From Bacillota bacterium (lineage in GTDB: Bacteria; Bacillota; Clostridia; Christensenellales; Aristaeellaceae), in the NCBI GenBank assembly GCA_023444095.1, contig JAEZRP010000016.1, positions 1-64,000 of the forward strand: 64,000 bases of DNA, given 5' to 3'. Below, in pieces: positions 1 through 9,435 of this stretch (position 1 is its first letter; each line of letters starts with the position of its first letter). Position numbers and translations under genes: made by a program. The notes under the pieces were generated by a model, which did no database searches, was not told the DNA's origin, and was given only the letters and a program-made list of their open reading frames with translations.

Positions 1-35
1 TGACGGACGCCCACCCGCCCGCTGTCCGGCAGCCA

Positions 36-64
36 AGGCGAACATGCCTGAGGCCTGTTCGCCT
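36..64. other. Stem-loop, function unknown
   Basis: A perfect 9-base inverted repeat (AGGCGAACA at 36-44, TGTTCGCCT at 56-64) encloses a second small stem (GCC/GGC). No T-tract follows on either strand, so it is a weak terminator at best. It lies about 90 bases past the stop of the minus-strand carrier gene and may protect the end of that message. Confidence 0.35.
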
Positions 65-150
65 CACGACTAACCGATTTCTATGGGTGACGCTATACGA
101 ATTTGCGCATAACTCTTGACAGTACCAGTTACGGATCAACAAAGCCACGC

Positions 151-1093
151 TTACATTGAATAAAGCGCAACCATGACCGGCATGGTCACAACGCATAGTA
201 GAGTAGTCACGACATTGATTGCGCTGGCGTAATCGGCATCCTTCCCATAGACGAGCGCCATACTCGTGATCGAGGAAGCCGAGGGCGTCATGGTCGCAAG
301 GAATGTAATCAGCAGCACTTCCCTTCCATTCTCCGTAAAACGTGCAAGTCCACTAAATTTCAAGAGCGTCAGCATGATAAGCGGTACGGCGAGCAATCGC
401 AGGGCAGCGACCAACCAGAGACGCCTGTAAGCAACTATCTTTTTGAAATTCATTCCACCGATGAGCACGCCCGTCAAAAGCATGCTGATCGGGCCGATCA
501 TGCCGCCAAGGGAATCGACCGCATCCTCGATCGGCTGCGGAAAGCGGATTCCAGTCAGAAACAGAAAAAGTCCCGCAAAAATCGCGATCAGATTGACGTT
601 CGTAACGACCTTGCGGAAGCTGAATCTGCTGTCGCCGCAAAGAATCGCCTTTGCGTTGCTCCAAAGGAGCACCTGCTGCACGGTGATAAACGCGCTGGTG
701 TAAATGACCCACTCCTTGCCGAGCATCGCGGCAACCAGCGGCACGATCAGATTTCCAGCGTTTGAATAAACGATCGACGTCTGTTCCACCGGATCGAGCT
801 TCAGCGGCCTGCGCAGACTCACGTTCAGTACAACCAGGACGATGTGGATGATGACCGCGGCAACGATCGCCAAAATCAGGCCGTCGCGCACCTCGGGCGT
901 GAAGTCGACCTGAAAGGAGGACAGAATGACGCAGGGCATGAGCAAATATAAAGAGAGCATCGACAGCGCTCGGCTGTCCTTGCTCCTCAAGATTTTTGCA
1001 TTTTACAAGCAGCGCGCCCGCGGACAGAATCAGGAACAGAGAGACGATTTTTTGAATGAGCAGCAACGTTATCAATCGGGACACCTTTTCCAT
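151..1093 (-). pseudogene. AEC family (auxin efflux carrier-like) transporter, frameshifted
   Basis: The protein would be about 313 residues, normal for the AEC family of membrane carriers, which export small organic acids or similar solutes. The first 34 or so residues (start near 1093, with IQKIVSLFLILSAGALLVK) lie in one frame. The rest (from LRSKDSRALSML, ending at 151) is in the next frame and carries the remaining transmembrane helices and the conserved PxxY/SNAGN-like segments. The join is at an A5 run on the coding strand (plus positions 993-997); four A residues would restore one frame, and the 943-base span is one base too long for a whole number of codons. It is either a real inactivating insertion, a slippage site, or a sequencing error. 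The start is not certain because no strong ribosome binding site precedes 1093. Family assignment is confident; substrate is unknown. Confidence 0.8.
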
Positions 1094-1199
1094 TCAATCA
1101 TTTTACAGCGTGACACCGCTCCTCGCAAGGATGCGGAGGGCACTCCGTCAGCATCATCACCAACGATCTGCCGATTTCCCCAGTCGATGAGTTTGCTCC

Positions 1200-1228
1200 A
1201 TTATATACACAGTTCCAATAAAACGCAA
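1200..1228 (-). promoter_or_regulatory. SigA-type promoter for the AEC carrier gene
   Basis: On the minus strand TTGCGT (plus 1223-1228) is followed after 17 bases by TATAAT (plus 1200-1205). It would give a leader of roughly 100 bases before the carrier start near 1093. Confidence 0.6.
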
Positions 1229-1656
1229 GCCAGGTCCGTAACAGACTTCGGTATTTTATATATTCGGAGGGAGGAACAGTGCCGAGAAAGACCGGAGTTT
1301 GTTATCGGAAGTCATTGTAAACTTCGGTCTGTATTCGACGAATTGCGCGTTCTCTGTCCGCTTCGCGCACCGATTTTATGTTAAGAAACGTAGTCGCGCT
1401 TGAGAGATTGCTATATCGATCGATAAATCGGTCGAACGGCTCAAAAGTGTAGAAAATATGTATTAAATATTTATCTGTGCCTCGCAATCATTTCGTCAAA
1501 AATGGATACAATTCGAAAATTCTCACGCTGTAATGAGCGGCGAATTCGGAACATATGTCGGTTTTTGATATGAGATAACGGCGTATGAAGCGTCAATCCG
1601 TCCGTTTCCCCGCTTTAGACCGCCGATTTGTTACGATTTCTGAGGATACGCTTATG

Positions 1657-1684
1657 TTGCAGGATTGGAAATTATTGGTATAAT
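1657..1684 (+). promoter_or_regulatory. Candidate promoter for the large repeat protein gene
   Basis: TTGCAG (1657-1662) and TATAAT (1679-1684) are 16 bases apart and point to the gene starting at 1954. If used, the transcript has an unusually long leader of about 260 bases. Confidence 0.5.
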
Positions 1685-1953
1685 CTAGTAGATAGAAACA
1701 ATAACTGAATATAGCGACAGACTGCATCAGAAAAGCCAGGTAAGCACAGATCACAACGATCATAGTGCAATCAGAAAAAGAACCTCTCCGGATACGACAA
1801 GACAATTATTACGGGAGCTCGGATCTGTTTGAACAGGCATGATACGCGTTCCGCAATTGTCAACGAAAGCTTCACTTTGATCAACTCGGAAGAGGAATTC
1901 GGTCATTCGTTACTACATATTAAGTATCGCATGATGGTCTTAAGGAGGAAAAC

Positions 1954-4900
1954 ATGATGGGAACCATGACGAGGAAGCTTCTGTCCTGCCTTCTGGTAGC
2001 GATGCTGCTTGTCACGATGCTGCCGACCACGTTTGCGCAAGCAGAGCAAACGGAGGAACCCAGCGCGATCGTGACTGAGCAACCGGCCCCGGAGGAAACG
2101 GAACCGACCGCGGCCCCGACCGAAGAGGCGGCTGCGGATCCGACGGAAGAGCCGGAAGAAACCGTCCCACCCGAGCAACCGGAAGAGACCGCACCGCCAG
2201 AGGAACCGGTGTCGAGCCTCACGACCGAAATCTTGCCAAGCGGATTGGGGAGCGAGAGCCAGGAAGAGATGGCCGGGGTTCTCGATCTCAATGTCTCGAT
2301 CAGCGGCGCGCCTGACGTGACGACCAGCGCGCCCAGCGCCACGCTGACCGCTAACGCCAGCGGCTTGGTTATCCTTGACCAAAGCAAGGTGAAGTATCAG
2401 TGGTACGTGGGCGGAAGCCCGGTCCTCGGCGAAACAAACAAGACCTTTATCATCAACTTCCCAGACGACACGAATGGAAGCAAGGTCGTGAAAGTCGTCG
2501 CTACGTATAAGGGGACGTTCTCCACTTATACCGGGCAAGCTTCCGTAACCATCAACTATGACCGCAGGGATCTCGCCATCACAAATGTCGCCTTCACGGG
2601 CGGCTACGGCGGAAACTGGACGAAGAACTCGGTCGGTATCAGCTTCACCGTGGTCTCCACGGCGCATCCGCTTTCCACCGTCACGGTGAACGGAACGTCT
2701 CTGCCGCTGACGGGCGATGGGAACTATGCAACCACCATCACCCAGGAAGGCAATAACGTTGTTACGATCGTCGCTACCGACGACGCAAGCAACTCGGTGA
2801 CAAATACCGACCTTCGTACGAAAATCGACGCGACGGCGCCGACGATCATCGCTTCCGCGAATCCGAGCGGATGGACGAACGCGCTCTCGGTCACGATCAA
2901 CGCGAACGCATCCGATTTGCTCAGCGGTCTTGACAAGCTGCAGTACCGGGTCGACGGCCTCATTTGGCTGGACGCGTTCGGGAGCAGCTGGATGACCATC
3001 ACCCCGATCTCGCAGAAATTCGAGTTCCGAGCGGTCGATCATGCAGGCAACACCTCCGACGTCACGACGGTGTATTCCCAGTTTGACCGCGTCGATCCGT
3101 ACTTCGATGTGAGCGTCACACCGTCCAACTGGACGAATGACCCGAACGGCGTAAAGATCACCGTCTACAACGTCATCGACATCTATCCGATCATCGGCGG
3201 CAGCGGCGTCGCGTCCGTCAAAGTCGGCAGCGAGACGCTGCAGAACGACGGGGGCAACTATGTATACTATGCCACGGCCGAGGGAAAAACGGCTTACGAA
3301 GTCTCCGTGACGGACAACGCAGGCAACGTGAAGAAGCGGACCGTCTATACCTATTATGATGTAACCGCTCCGACTTACGACCTTTCGGTCGAGCCTGCGG
3401 ACTGGACTAACGGCGTCGCAGGCGTCAAGATCACCCTCTCCAATGTCTCCGATGACAAGGCGGGCGTGAACGAAGTCACCGGGGTCGATCTCGTCAAGAT
3501 CGCCGGGCAGACGATTGCGCGCGACCAGGACGGGAAGTACGTTTACATCTGTCAGATCGAGGGAAAGACCGCCATCGACATCCTCGTCGAGGATAAGATC
3601 GGCAACCAGAGGACGGAGACGGTCTATGCCTACATCGATTACACCGGCCCCTCGTTCACGTACTCGCTGAGCGAGGATGACTGGACCTACGAAGATGTGA
3701 CGATCACCATCAACGACATCACCGACGCGAACGGATCCCTCGACGTGAGCGATATCGCCTCCGTGACCGTCGACGGTTCCCCGGCGACGTGGGTGAGCGA
3801 CACGCAGTACACCTACGTGGTCAGCGCGGAGGGCGCGATCGAGCACACCATCGTCGTGACCGACGTGGCGGGCAACACGACCGAGGAGAAGGTCACGACC
3901 AAGATCGACAAGACCGCTCCGACCGCCACGCTGTCGAGTAACCTCGTCCTGAATCCGGGCGCGAGCTGGACCTCTCAGGAGAGCGTGACCATTCAGGTCA
4001 CCGCACAGGATCCCACTCCCGACGGCGTTCAGGGTGTGTCGGGCCTCCCCACGGAATATGTCTGGTTTGCCGGTTCCAATCAGATCGTAGGGAAGGCCAA
4101 TCTCAACTGGACATCCAGTCCGTCGCTTACAATCAACTTTGACAAGAGCGGCATCTATACGGTCTACCCGTTTGTGCGCGATCTCGCTGGCAACGTGTAT
4201 CCCATGGAAGCCTTCACCGTGAATTATGTCTCCGACGACCTGACCATCACGATCGGCTCCCCGATCGACGCGAGGACGACACAGGTGGAAGTGACGGTCG
4301 AGGAGACCGGAAAAACTCTCCCCCAGATCGTTTCGCCCGACTACTACGTCGGCCCTGGTGACTCCTCCGAGCATGAGGTCACCCTCGCCCTGACGCTGCA
4401 TCTGGACGGCGCGAACGTCGCAGATCCCTCCATGTACTTCACGGCCCCTGTGACGATCAAAATGGGCGGATCTGGTACCGTCACGTTCGTGCCGCGCCTC
4501 GTGAACGACGCGGAGAGCGGACTTACCTGGACGGACTATCTGCCTGCGGGCGGCATTGTGAACGTTTCCTCCGTGACGGACAGCCTGAGCCTTGCGGTCA
4601 TTCCCGGCACCGCGCAGAGCCTGACCTTTGATCCCGTGACCGTGGACCGCACCGAGGGCGCGATCACGCTGGGCTTCGCAGGCACGGTCGGTTCCAGGAA
4701 CTGGATGAAGGACGGCATCACCATCAACGGACTCTCCGGCGAGGTCGTCAGGATCCTTGTCGTCGACGCGGACGGCACGAAGGGTACCTATTACAAGAAG
4801 CTTGAGAATGGAACCGCGACCCTCGCGCCGGACGACACCTGGTGGCACACGTATGACGATGCCACGGGCAGCCACAACGACAAGACCATCTCCGTCGGCT

Positions 4901-6453
4901 ACATCGATGTGGAGGACCTGTTCAACTCCGGCGCGGACAACCTCATTGCTGAGCTGCCCGCCTACATCGAGCAGACGACCGAAACCTTCTGGTACATGTA
5001 TCAGGCGTACGACAACAGGGACGTCGTCGTGACCGAAAACCGCGGCAAGACGATCGATGTCGACGTGCCGGAGCCCGGCATGCAGATCACGTCCATCACC
5101 TTCGACGGCACGGAGTACCTCGCGGCACCCGTGAACGCGGGCGTTGGAACGACCTACACGCTGACAGAGGACCTGCTCGTCTGGTGGACGGAGGCCGTCG
5201 GACCCGCACTCTCCGGTCGCGAGTGCCCGGTCGCGGTCACGACCAGCGACGTCGCGGGCAACACCTCGACCACCACTCTGACAGCGGACGTCTCAGAGAC
5301 CGAAATTCCGATCAAGTTCTCCGTCAAGCCGGACCTGATCGACGGCGCATCCCATAAGCTGATGGGCGGTCGTTCGACCGTCACCATCAAGGGTTCGGCG
5401 AACGAATATGAGACGCTGAACGTGAAGATCGGTTCCTACTACACCACGGTCAAGGTCGGCGGCTCCGGCGATTACGAGCTCGGCGAAAAGGGATATTTCT
5501 CCCTGACGGTCGACACGGCCGATCTGAAGCTCCCGAAGAACGAGCCGTTTGAGATGACGATCAGCTATCGCGACATTGACGGCAAGCCCTTCTCCCAGTT
5601 TGTTGTGTACGACGACGAGATCGCGCCGATCCTCCTCACCATGGCACCGAATGACCAGCTGGGCATCAGCGGCGTCGTCGAGCCGGGTTCCACGGTTCAG
5701 ATGATCTACGGCGGCGTGACCTACGACGCGACGGTCGACGAGTATGGCTGCTTCACCTTCGAGGGACAGGGCATCGTGCTTGTCGCGGGCGAAGAACTGA
5801 AGATCATCGTCACGGATATCTTCGGAAACACCGTCACACGCGTGCTCACCGTCCTGAGCGGCGACACCACGATTGACCTCTACACCATCGGCAAGACCTT
5901 CCTCTTCGCAGCAAAGAAAGACGACGCGACCTTTGGCAAGCTCTCAGGCTTCGGCTCCGAAGGCGCCGCCCCGAGCGAGACGGATCTGGCGTCCATCTGG
6001 TTCGCGGCAACCCCGGTAACACAGGAAGACTTCGCGAACGGCGCGTTCGAGATTCCGCTTCTTCTGGCAAACCAGTACGTGGTGGGCAAGGTAATTGTCA
6101 CCATGCAGGACGACGGAACCTATGTCGCAAGCTATCAGATTGACGAGTCGCTCGCCGCCACGGTAAACGCGGACAGCTGCTATCTGGGCGTCGCCTACAC
6201 CGGCGAATTCGAACGCCTGTCGACCACGAACGGCACCGAGACGGCAGTGAAGGAGCAGCCGAAAGCCAAGGACTTCGCCGGCGCTACGTCCTATGGATTT
6301 GAAACCGCCTTCACGCTGGACTATGAAGCCTCCGCACAGGCCTGGATCATCGCAAAGGTGCAGGTTGAGATCGACACCATCAACCTGTCGGGCCTCACGC
6401 CCATCAGCGGCGCGCTTGCGGAACTTTACGAGGCCTATCAGCTGAACAACTGA
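1954..6453 (+). CDS. Large exported Ig-like repeat protein
   Basis: This 1499-residue protein begins with a signal peptide (KLLSCLLVAMLLVTMLPTTFAQA) followed by a Pro/Glu/Thr-rich spacer at about residues 30-75. At least six Ig-like beta-sandwich modules of 85-95 residues follow, between about 112 and 758. Several share the pattern S-x-W-T-N ... V-x-D-x-x-G-N ... Y-x-D-x-T-A-P, typical of bacterial Ig-like adhesion or glycan-binding modules. The part after 758 has more divergent beta-rich modules. I see no sortase LPXTG motif, no S-layer homology repeats and no C-terminal membrane anchor, so it is either released or held non-covalently. AAGGAGG at 1942-1948 fixes the ATG at 1954 (a second ATG follows at once). 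A hairpin terminator follows. The role is probably structural or adhesive; the ligand is unknown. Confidence 0.85.
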   Translation: MMGTMTRKLLSCLLVAMLLVTMLPTTFAQAEQTEEPSAIVTEQPAPEETEPTAAPTEEAAADPTEEPEETVPPEQPEETAPPEEPVSSLTTEILPSGLGSESQEEMAGVLDLNVSISGAPDVTTSAPSATLTANASGLVILDQSKVKYQWYVGGSPVLGETNKTFIINFPDDTNGSKVVKVVATYKGTFSTYTGQASVTINYDRRDLAITNVAFTGGYGGNWTKNSVGISFTVVSTAHPLSTVTVNGTSLPLTGDGNYATTITQEGNNVVTIVATDDASNSVTNTDLRTKIDATAPTIIASANPSGWTNALSVTINANASDLLSGLDKLQYRVDGLIWLDAFGSSWMTITPISQKFEFRAVDHAGNTSDVTTVYSQFDRVDPYFDVSVTPSNWTNDPNGVKITVYNVIDIYPIIGGSGVASVKVGSETLQNDGGNYVYYATAEGKTAYEVSVTDNAGNVKKRTVYTYYDVTAPTYDLSVEPADWTNGVAGVKITLSNVSDDKAGVNEVTGVDLVKIAGQTIARDQDGKYVYICQIEGKTAIDILVEDKIGNQRTETVYAYIDYTGPSFTYSLSEDDWTYEDVTITINDITDANGSLDVSDIASVTVDGSPATWVSDTQYTYVVSAEGAIEHTIVVTDVAGNTTEEKVTTKIDKTAPTATLSSNLVLNPGASWTSQESVTIQVTAQDPTPDGVQGVSGLPTEYVWFAGSNQIVGKANLNWTSSPSLTINFDKSGIYTVYPFVRDLAGNVYPMEAFTVNYVSDDLTITIGSPIDARTTQVEVTVEETGKTLPQIVSPDYYVGPGDSSEHEVTLALTLHLDGANVADPSMYFTAPVTIKMGGSGTVTFVPRLVNDAESGLTWTDYLPAGGIVNVSSVTDSLSLAVIPGTAQSLTFDPVTVDRTEGAITLGFAGTVGSRNWMKDGITINGLSGEVVRILVVDADGTKGTYYKKLENGTATLAPDDTWWHTYDDATGSHNDKTISVGYIDVEDLFNSGADNLIAELPAYIEQTTETFWYMYQAYDNRDVVVTENRGKTIDVDVPEPGMQITSITFDGTEYLAAPVNAGVGTTYTLTEDLLVWWTEAVGPALSGRECPVAVTTSDVAGNTSTTTLTADVSETEIPIKFSVKPDLIDGASHKLMGGRSTVTIKGSANEYETLNVKIGSYYTTVKVGGSGDYELGEKGYFSLTVDTADLKLPKNEPFEMTISYRDIDGKPFSQFVVYDDEIAPILLTMAPNDQLGISGVVEPGSTVQMIYGGVTYDATVDEYGCFTFEGQGIVLVAGEELKIIVTDIFGNTVTRVLTVLSGDTTIDLYTIGKTFLFAAKKDDATFGKLSGFGSEGAAPSETDLASIWFAATPVTQEDFANGAFEIPLLLANQYVVGKVIVTMQDDGTYVASYQIDESLAATVNADSCYLGVAYTGEFERLSTTNGTETAVKEQPKAKDFAGATSYGFETAFTLDYEASAQAWIIAKVQVEIDTINLSGLTPISGALAELYEAYQLNN

Positions 6454-6491
6454 GTTCATGCCCCGGCATCCGAATACTCCTTCACGAACAG

Positions 6492-6520
6492 GGGGACGAT
6501 CCGCAGGGATCGTCCCCTTT
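6492..6520 (+). terminator. Rho-independent terminator of the Ig-like repeat gene
   Basis: A perfect 10-base stem (6492-6501 with 6508-6517) has a 6-base loop and runs into TTT. It lies about 40 bases after the stop at 6453. Confidence 0.8.
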
Positions 6521-6639
6521 CCGCTGTGCCGCAGGCGCGCGGATTGTGCATCCAGTCTTTTCGCACCTGGTATGTCTTTCAAGAAGCAAAGCGCGATTGC
6601 CTCTCGCAGTGTCCCATTCGCATGGCGCGTTTACAAATC

Positions 6640-6672
6640 GCCCGGCGGCTCCTTATGACGAGGCCGCCGGGC
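6640..6672 (-). terminator. Stem-loop terminator of the small membrane protein gene
   Basis: A perfect GC-rich 10-base inverted repeat (6640-6649 with 6663-6672) lies 60 bases after the stop of the minus-strand gene. The T-tract is short (GATTTG), so termination may be partial. Confidence 0.55.
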
Positions 6673-6732
6673 TGAGAATTTCACGAACGGGAAACTGTGG
6701 GCGAAAGGAGAAATCGACGTCTACCGCGCGCT

Positions 6733-7143
6733 CTACAGGCTTGACAGAATCAGAAACGCGATGCCGCAGAGGATGTCCGCCACAAGGCGACAGAAATCCC
6801 TTTCATCCTCCTCCAGATCGTCGAAGCTGACCACATCCTCGTCCACGAAATCGATCAGGTCGCCGCGGATGCGCTTGGGCTTGCGCTTCCACTCAAAGAG
6901 GCGCCTGTCAAAGGACGGCGCCCTGACGCCATCGAGCCGCAGGTATGCCATCCAGCCCATGACGAGAAACAGCACGCCGAAGAATAGAAAAGCGAACGTG
7001 CGCATGGACAGCGCCGCTTCGATGTTGATAAATTCGTTCCACAAAAGCGATGCCGCCAGGGCAAGAATCGCCCGCGTGAAAAACATATGGACGATCGGGC
7101 GAACCATGTATTTCCGGTAAAGTTTTCTGCGTGGCTTCCTCAT
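6733..7143 (-). CDS. Small membrane protein of unknown function
   Basis: This 136-residue protein has a basic start (MRKPRRKLYRK), two predicted membrane helices at about residues 18-40 and 46-66, an acidic cytoplasmic region with two Asp/Glu clusters (FVDEDV, DDLEEDERD) and a hydrophobic C-terminus that may form a third helix. I chose the ATG at 7143 because GAAAGGA lies just upstream and a SigA promoter sits directly before it. The frame stays open to 7233, but the extra residues have no ribosome binding site and would include the promoter. I do not recognise the family. It is transcribed alone. Confidence 0.7.
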   Translation of the reverse strand: MRKPRRKLYRKYMVRPIVHMFFTRAILALAASLLWNEFINIEAALSMRTFAFLFFGVLFLVMGWMAYLRLDGVRAPSFDRRLFEWKRKPKRIRGDLIDFVDEDVVSFDDLEEDERDFCRLVADILCGIAFLILSSL

Positions 7144-7174
7144 TTCTTGCGTCCTTTCACGGTGGGTTCGAGTC

Positions 7175-7203
7175 ATTATACATCCGTTCGACAGATTTGG
7201 CAA
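7175..7203 (-). promoter_or_regulatory. SigA-type promoter of the small membrane protein gene
   Basis: On the minus strand TTGCCA (plus 7198-7203) and TATAAT (plus 7175-7180) are exactly 17 bases apart, about 30 bases before the ATG at 7143. Confidence 0.8.
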
Positions 7204-7334
7204 TCGGTCCCGGAAGATCGCGCCCAAACGCACGGATTGACGGCTTAAAATTCAAATTGGATCGCTGGCGCGCGATCTTTGGGAAACAATCTGCAATTTG
7301 TGATCTGCCGACAGAATTTTTGATTCATTTTTGG

Positions 7335-7371
7335 TTGACAGCACAAATGTAAGTGTGCTACAATTCCACAC
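7335..7371 (+). promoter_or_regulatory. Promoter of importer operon 1 with inverted repeats
   Basis: TTGACA (7335-7340) and TACAAT (7359-7364) are 18 bases apart. The spacer begins with GCACA and nearly ends with TGTGC (7341-7345 and 7354-7358), and GTGTG (7353-7357) is mirrored by CACAC (7367-7371) across the -10 box. Such half-sites over a promoter suggest repressor binding, but no regulator gene lies nearby. Confidence 0.75.
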
Positions 7372-7380
7372 AGGATGGGT

Positions 7381-7417
7381 AATGGTGCCGACCAGGGGTG
7401 CGCCATTTTTTTACCCC
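7381..7417 (+). promoter_or_regulatory. Attenuator-like hairpin in the leader of importer operon 1
   Basis: Just after the expected transcription start the leader can fold AATGGTGC (7381-7388) onto GCGCCATT (7400-7407), immediately followed by seven T residues (7406-7412), the shape of an intrinsic terminator. The loop contains GGGGT (7395-7399), which can instead pair with ACCCC (7413-7417). The ribosome binding site is at 7427-7433. I do not recognise a known riboswitch class. Confidence 0.45.
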
Positions 7418-7440
7418 GACTCGATTAAGGAGGAAGACAC

Positions 7441-9333
7441 ATGAAGAAGGTTCTTTCCCTCGTGCTCGCGCTTTGTATGATGCTGACCGTCGCAGTCGCG
7501 ACCGCCAGCGCCGACGAGATCAAAGAGCTGCACACCTACGAGCTGACCTCCAGAGAAATGGAGACCTTCAACGTCCTGTACTCCCAGGGCGCTGTCGATC
7601 TGAACGTTCTCTCCAACTGCACCGAGGCGCTCCTCACCAACGATGCCAATGGCGTGCTGATTCCCAGCGCGGCGAAGGAATGGTCGACTGCGGACGGCGG
7701 CATGACCTGGACCTTCATCCTGAACGACGGCATGACCTGGGTCGACAAGGACGGCAACGTCAAGGCTGACGTCGTGGCGGAAGACTGGCTCTGGGGCCTC
7801 GAGTGGGTCCTGAACTTTGCCAAGAACGACGCCGCCAATACCTCCATGCCCATCGAGATGATCAAGGGCGCCGGCGATTACTATGAGTACACCAAGAACC
7901 TCGCGGAGACTGAGAGCGCCGAAGCCGCGAAGGCGCTGGGCCTCGAGAAGTTCCTTGAGATGGTCGGCGTTTCCGCCCCCGATTCCAAGACGCTTGTTTA
8001 CACCTGCGTGGACAAGCTGAGCTACTTCCCCACCCTCGCCACCTACAATTGCCTGTATCCCGTCTCCGGCGCGCTTCTTGCGGAGCTTGGCGTTGACGGC
8101 TACCGCGCCGTGACGTGGGAGACCCTCTGGTACTCGGGCCCCTACACCATCACCTCCTACATCCACCAGAACGAGAAAGTTCTGACCGCCAACCCCAACT
8201 ACTACGCCGCGGACACGGTCAAGAGGTTCGACTCCGTCGTCATCAAGATGGTCGAGTCCCTCGACGTGGCGTTCTCCCTGTTCCAGACGGGCGAGCTTGA
8301 CAACGTCGATCTGACCCAGTCCACGCTCTCCACCATCTATAACAGCGAGTCCAACGAATTCCACGACTATCTGGCCGAAAAGCGCCCCACCAAGTACTCC
8401 TACCAGATCCACCTCTCCTATGACAAGAAGCTGGAGTCCGGCGAGCCCGACACCAACTGGAACACCGCCGTCGCCAACGAGGCGTTCCGTCTGAGCTGGT
8501 ACTACGGCCTCGACCTCACCTCCTATCTGGCGCGCACCAACGCCATCAACCCCCAGTCCTGCCAGAACTACTGCTACACCGCCAACACCGTGGCAGTCAC
8601 CTCGGCTGGCGTTGACTACACGCAGCTGGTTCGCGACGAGCTGGGCCTCCAGTACTCCAGCGAGTCCTTCAACCGCTATGACGCCGACAAGGCGGCCGCC
8701 TACAAGGCGCAGGCCATTGAAGAGCTCACCGCCAAGGGCGTGACCTTCCCGATCACCGTCGATTACTACATTGCCGGCAACAACCAGACCGCGAAGGACA
8801 CCGCCGACACCATCGCGCAGATCTTCTCCGATTGCCTGGGCGACGACTACGTGGTTCTGAACATCAAGACCTACGTTTCGTCCCTCGCGCAGGAAGTCCG
8901 CAACCCGCAGCTCGCGTCCTTCTACATCAACGGCTGGGGCGCCGACTTCGGCGATCCGATCAACTTCCTCGGCCAGGAGACCTACGGCGAGGACAACGCG
9001 TACTATTCCCAGGCCTACTCCAAGATCAACAACGCCACCGACGAGGCCCTGATCGCCACCTATCAGGAGTTCACGCGGCTCGTGACCGAAGCCAAGGCCA
9101 TCACTGAGGATCTCGACGCGCGCTATGCCGCGTTCGCGAAGGCCGAGGCATACATGCTCGAGCATGCGCTCGTTATCCCGACGCACTACGACGTCTCCTG
9201 GCAGCTGACCTGCGTCAACGACTATTCCAAGATCTACGCAGCCTACGGCAACCAGAGCTCCCGCTATGTGAACTGGGAAACCAACTCCGACATCTACACC
9301 ACCGAGGATTACGTGGGGTTCTCCGGGAAGTAA
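7441..9333 (+). CDS. Extracellular solute-binding protein, family 5 (peptide/oligosaccharide ABC importer 1)
   Basis: This 630-residue protein is the binding component of an Opp/Dpp-type importer. It has a signal peptide ending near residue 24 (TASA before DE). The family-5 fold is visible: an early domain with A-x-E-W-x-x-x-D-G-G-M-T-W-T-F, the DDV-like segment (VVAEDWLWGLEWVL), and a late Y-x-A-D-K-A-A-A-Y-K repeat region. There is no lipobox; the only Cys in the leader (C12) is inside the hydrophobic core, so it should be cleaved by signal peptidase I rather than lipidated. AAGGAGG at 7427-7433 sets the start. A stem-loop follows, then the permease and ATPase genes of the same operon. The ligand is probably a short peptide or glycan. 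Confidence 0.88.
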   Translation: MKKVLSLVLALCMMLTVAVATASADEIKELHTYELTSREMETFNVLYSQGAVDLNVLSNCTEALLTNDANGVLIPSAAKEWSTADGGMTWTFILNDGMTWVDKDGNVKADVVAEDWLWGLEWVLNFAKNDAANTSMPIEMIKGAGDYYEYTKNLAETESAEAAKALGLEKFLEMVGVSAPDSKTLVYTCVDKLSYFPTLATYNCLYPVSGALLAELGVDGYRAVTWETLWYSGPYTITSYIHQNEKVLTANPNYYAADTVKRFDSVVIKMVESLDVAFSLFQTGELDNVDLTQSTLSTIYNSESNEFHDYLAEKRPTKYSYQIHLSYDKKLESGEPDTNWNTAVANEAFRLSWYYGLDLTSYLARTNAINPQSCQNYCYTANTVAVTSAGVDYTQLVRDELGLQYSSESFNRYDADKAAAYKAQAIEELTAKGVTFPITVDYYIAGNNQTAKDTADTIAQIFSDCLGDDYVVLNIKTYVSSLAQEVRNPQLASFYINGWGADFGDPINFLGQETYGEDNAYYSQAYSKINNATDEALIATYQEFTRLVTEAKAITEDLDARYAAFAKAEAYMLEHALVIPTHYDVSWQLTCVNDYSKIYAAYGNQSSRYVNWETNSDIYTTEDYVGFSGK

Positions 9334-9367
9334 TTGGTTCCATTTCGTTCCACGACAACGAAGTTCT

Positions 9368-9400
9368 GGGGAGGTTCCTTCGGGAACCACCCCGGATTCT
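9368..9400 (+). terminator. Stem-loop between binding-protein and permease genes
   Basis: GGGG-A-GGTTCC (9368-9378) pairs with GGAACC-A-CCCC (9383-9393) around a TTCG tetraloop, followed by a weak T-rich stretch. It is best read as a partial terminator or 3' mRNA stabiliser that raises the amount of binding-protein message relative to the permeases. Confidence 0.7.
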
Positions 9401-9435
9401 TTTATCAGTTATCAAGAAGGTCAGGGTGATTTGAG

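Larger units (their letters stand above)
1094..1953. other. Non-coding, AT-rich upstream region
   Basis: About 860 bases with no credible gene; short open frames here lack ribosome binding sites. The stretch is clearly more AT-rich than the coding DNA around it. It holds the minus-strand promoter at 1200-1228, a plus-strand promoter at 1657-1684 and the ribosome binding site of the large repeat protein gene at 1942-1948. I see nothing else I can name. Confidence 0.5.

Noticed and set aside
1302..1805. Two short minus-strand frames (61 and 70 codons) in the AT-rich gap
   Set aside because: No RBS, no domain, and composition like random AT-rich DNA.
2569..4200. Tandem repeats considered as a CRISPR or DNA repeat array
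   Set aside because: The repeats are protein modules of about 90 residues with diverged DNA; there are no short identical repeats with unique spacers anywhere in the window.
1903..4875. A 990-codon open frame on the minus strand across the Ig-like repeat gene
   Set aside because: It is antisense to a gene with signal peptide, RBS and repeats; its product is rich in Arg, Asp and His with no domain, as expected from a GC-rich shadow frame.
7411..9390. A 659-codon minus-strand open frame across the first binding-protein gene
   Set aside because: The plus-strand gene has a clear family fold and RBS; the antisense product has the low-complexity Val/Gly/Asp composition of a shadow.
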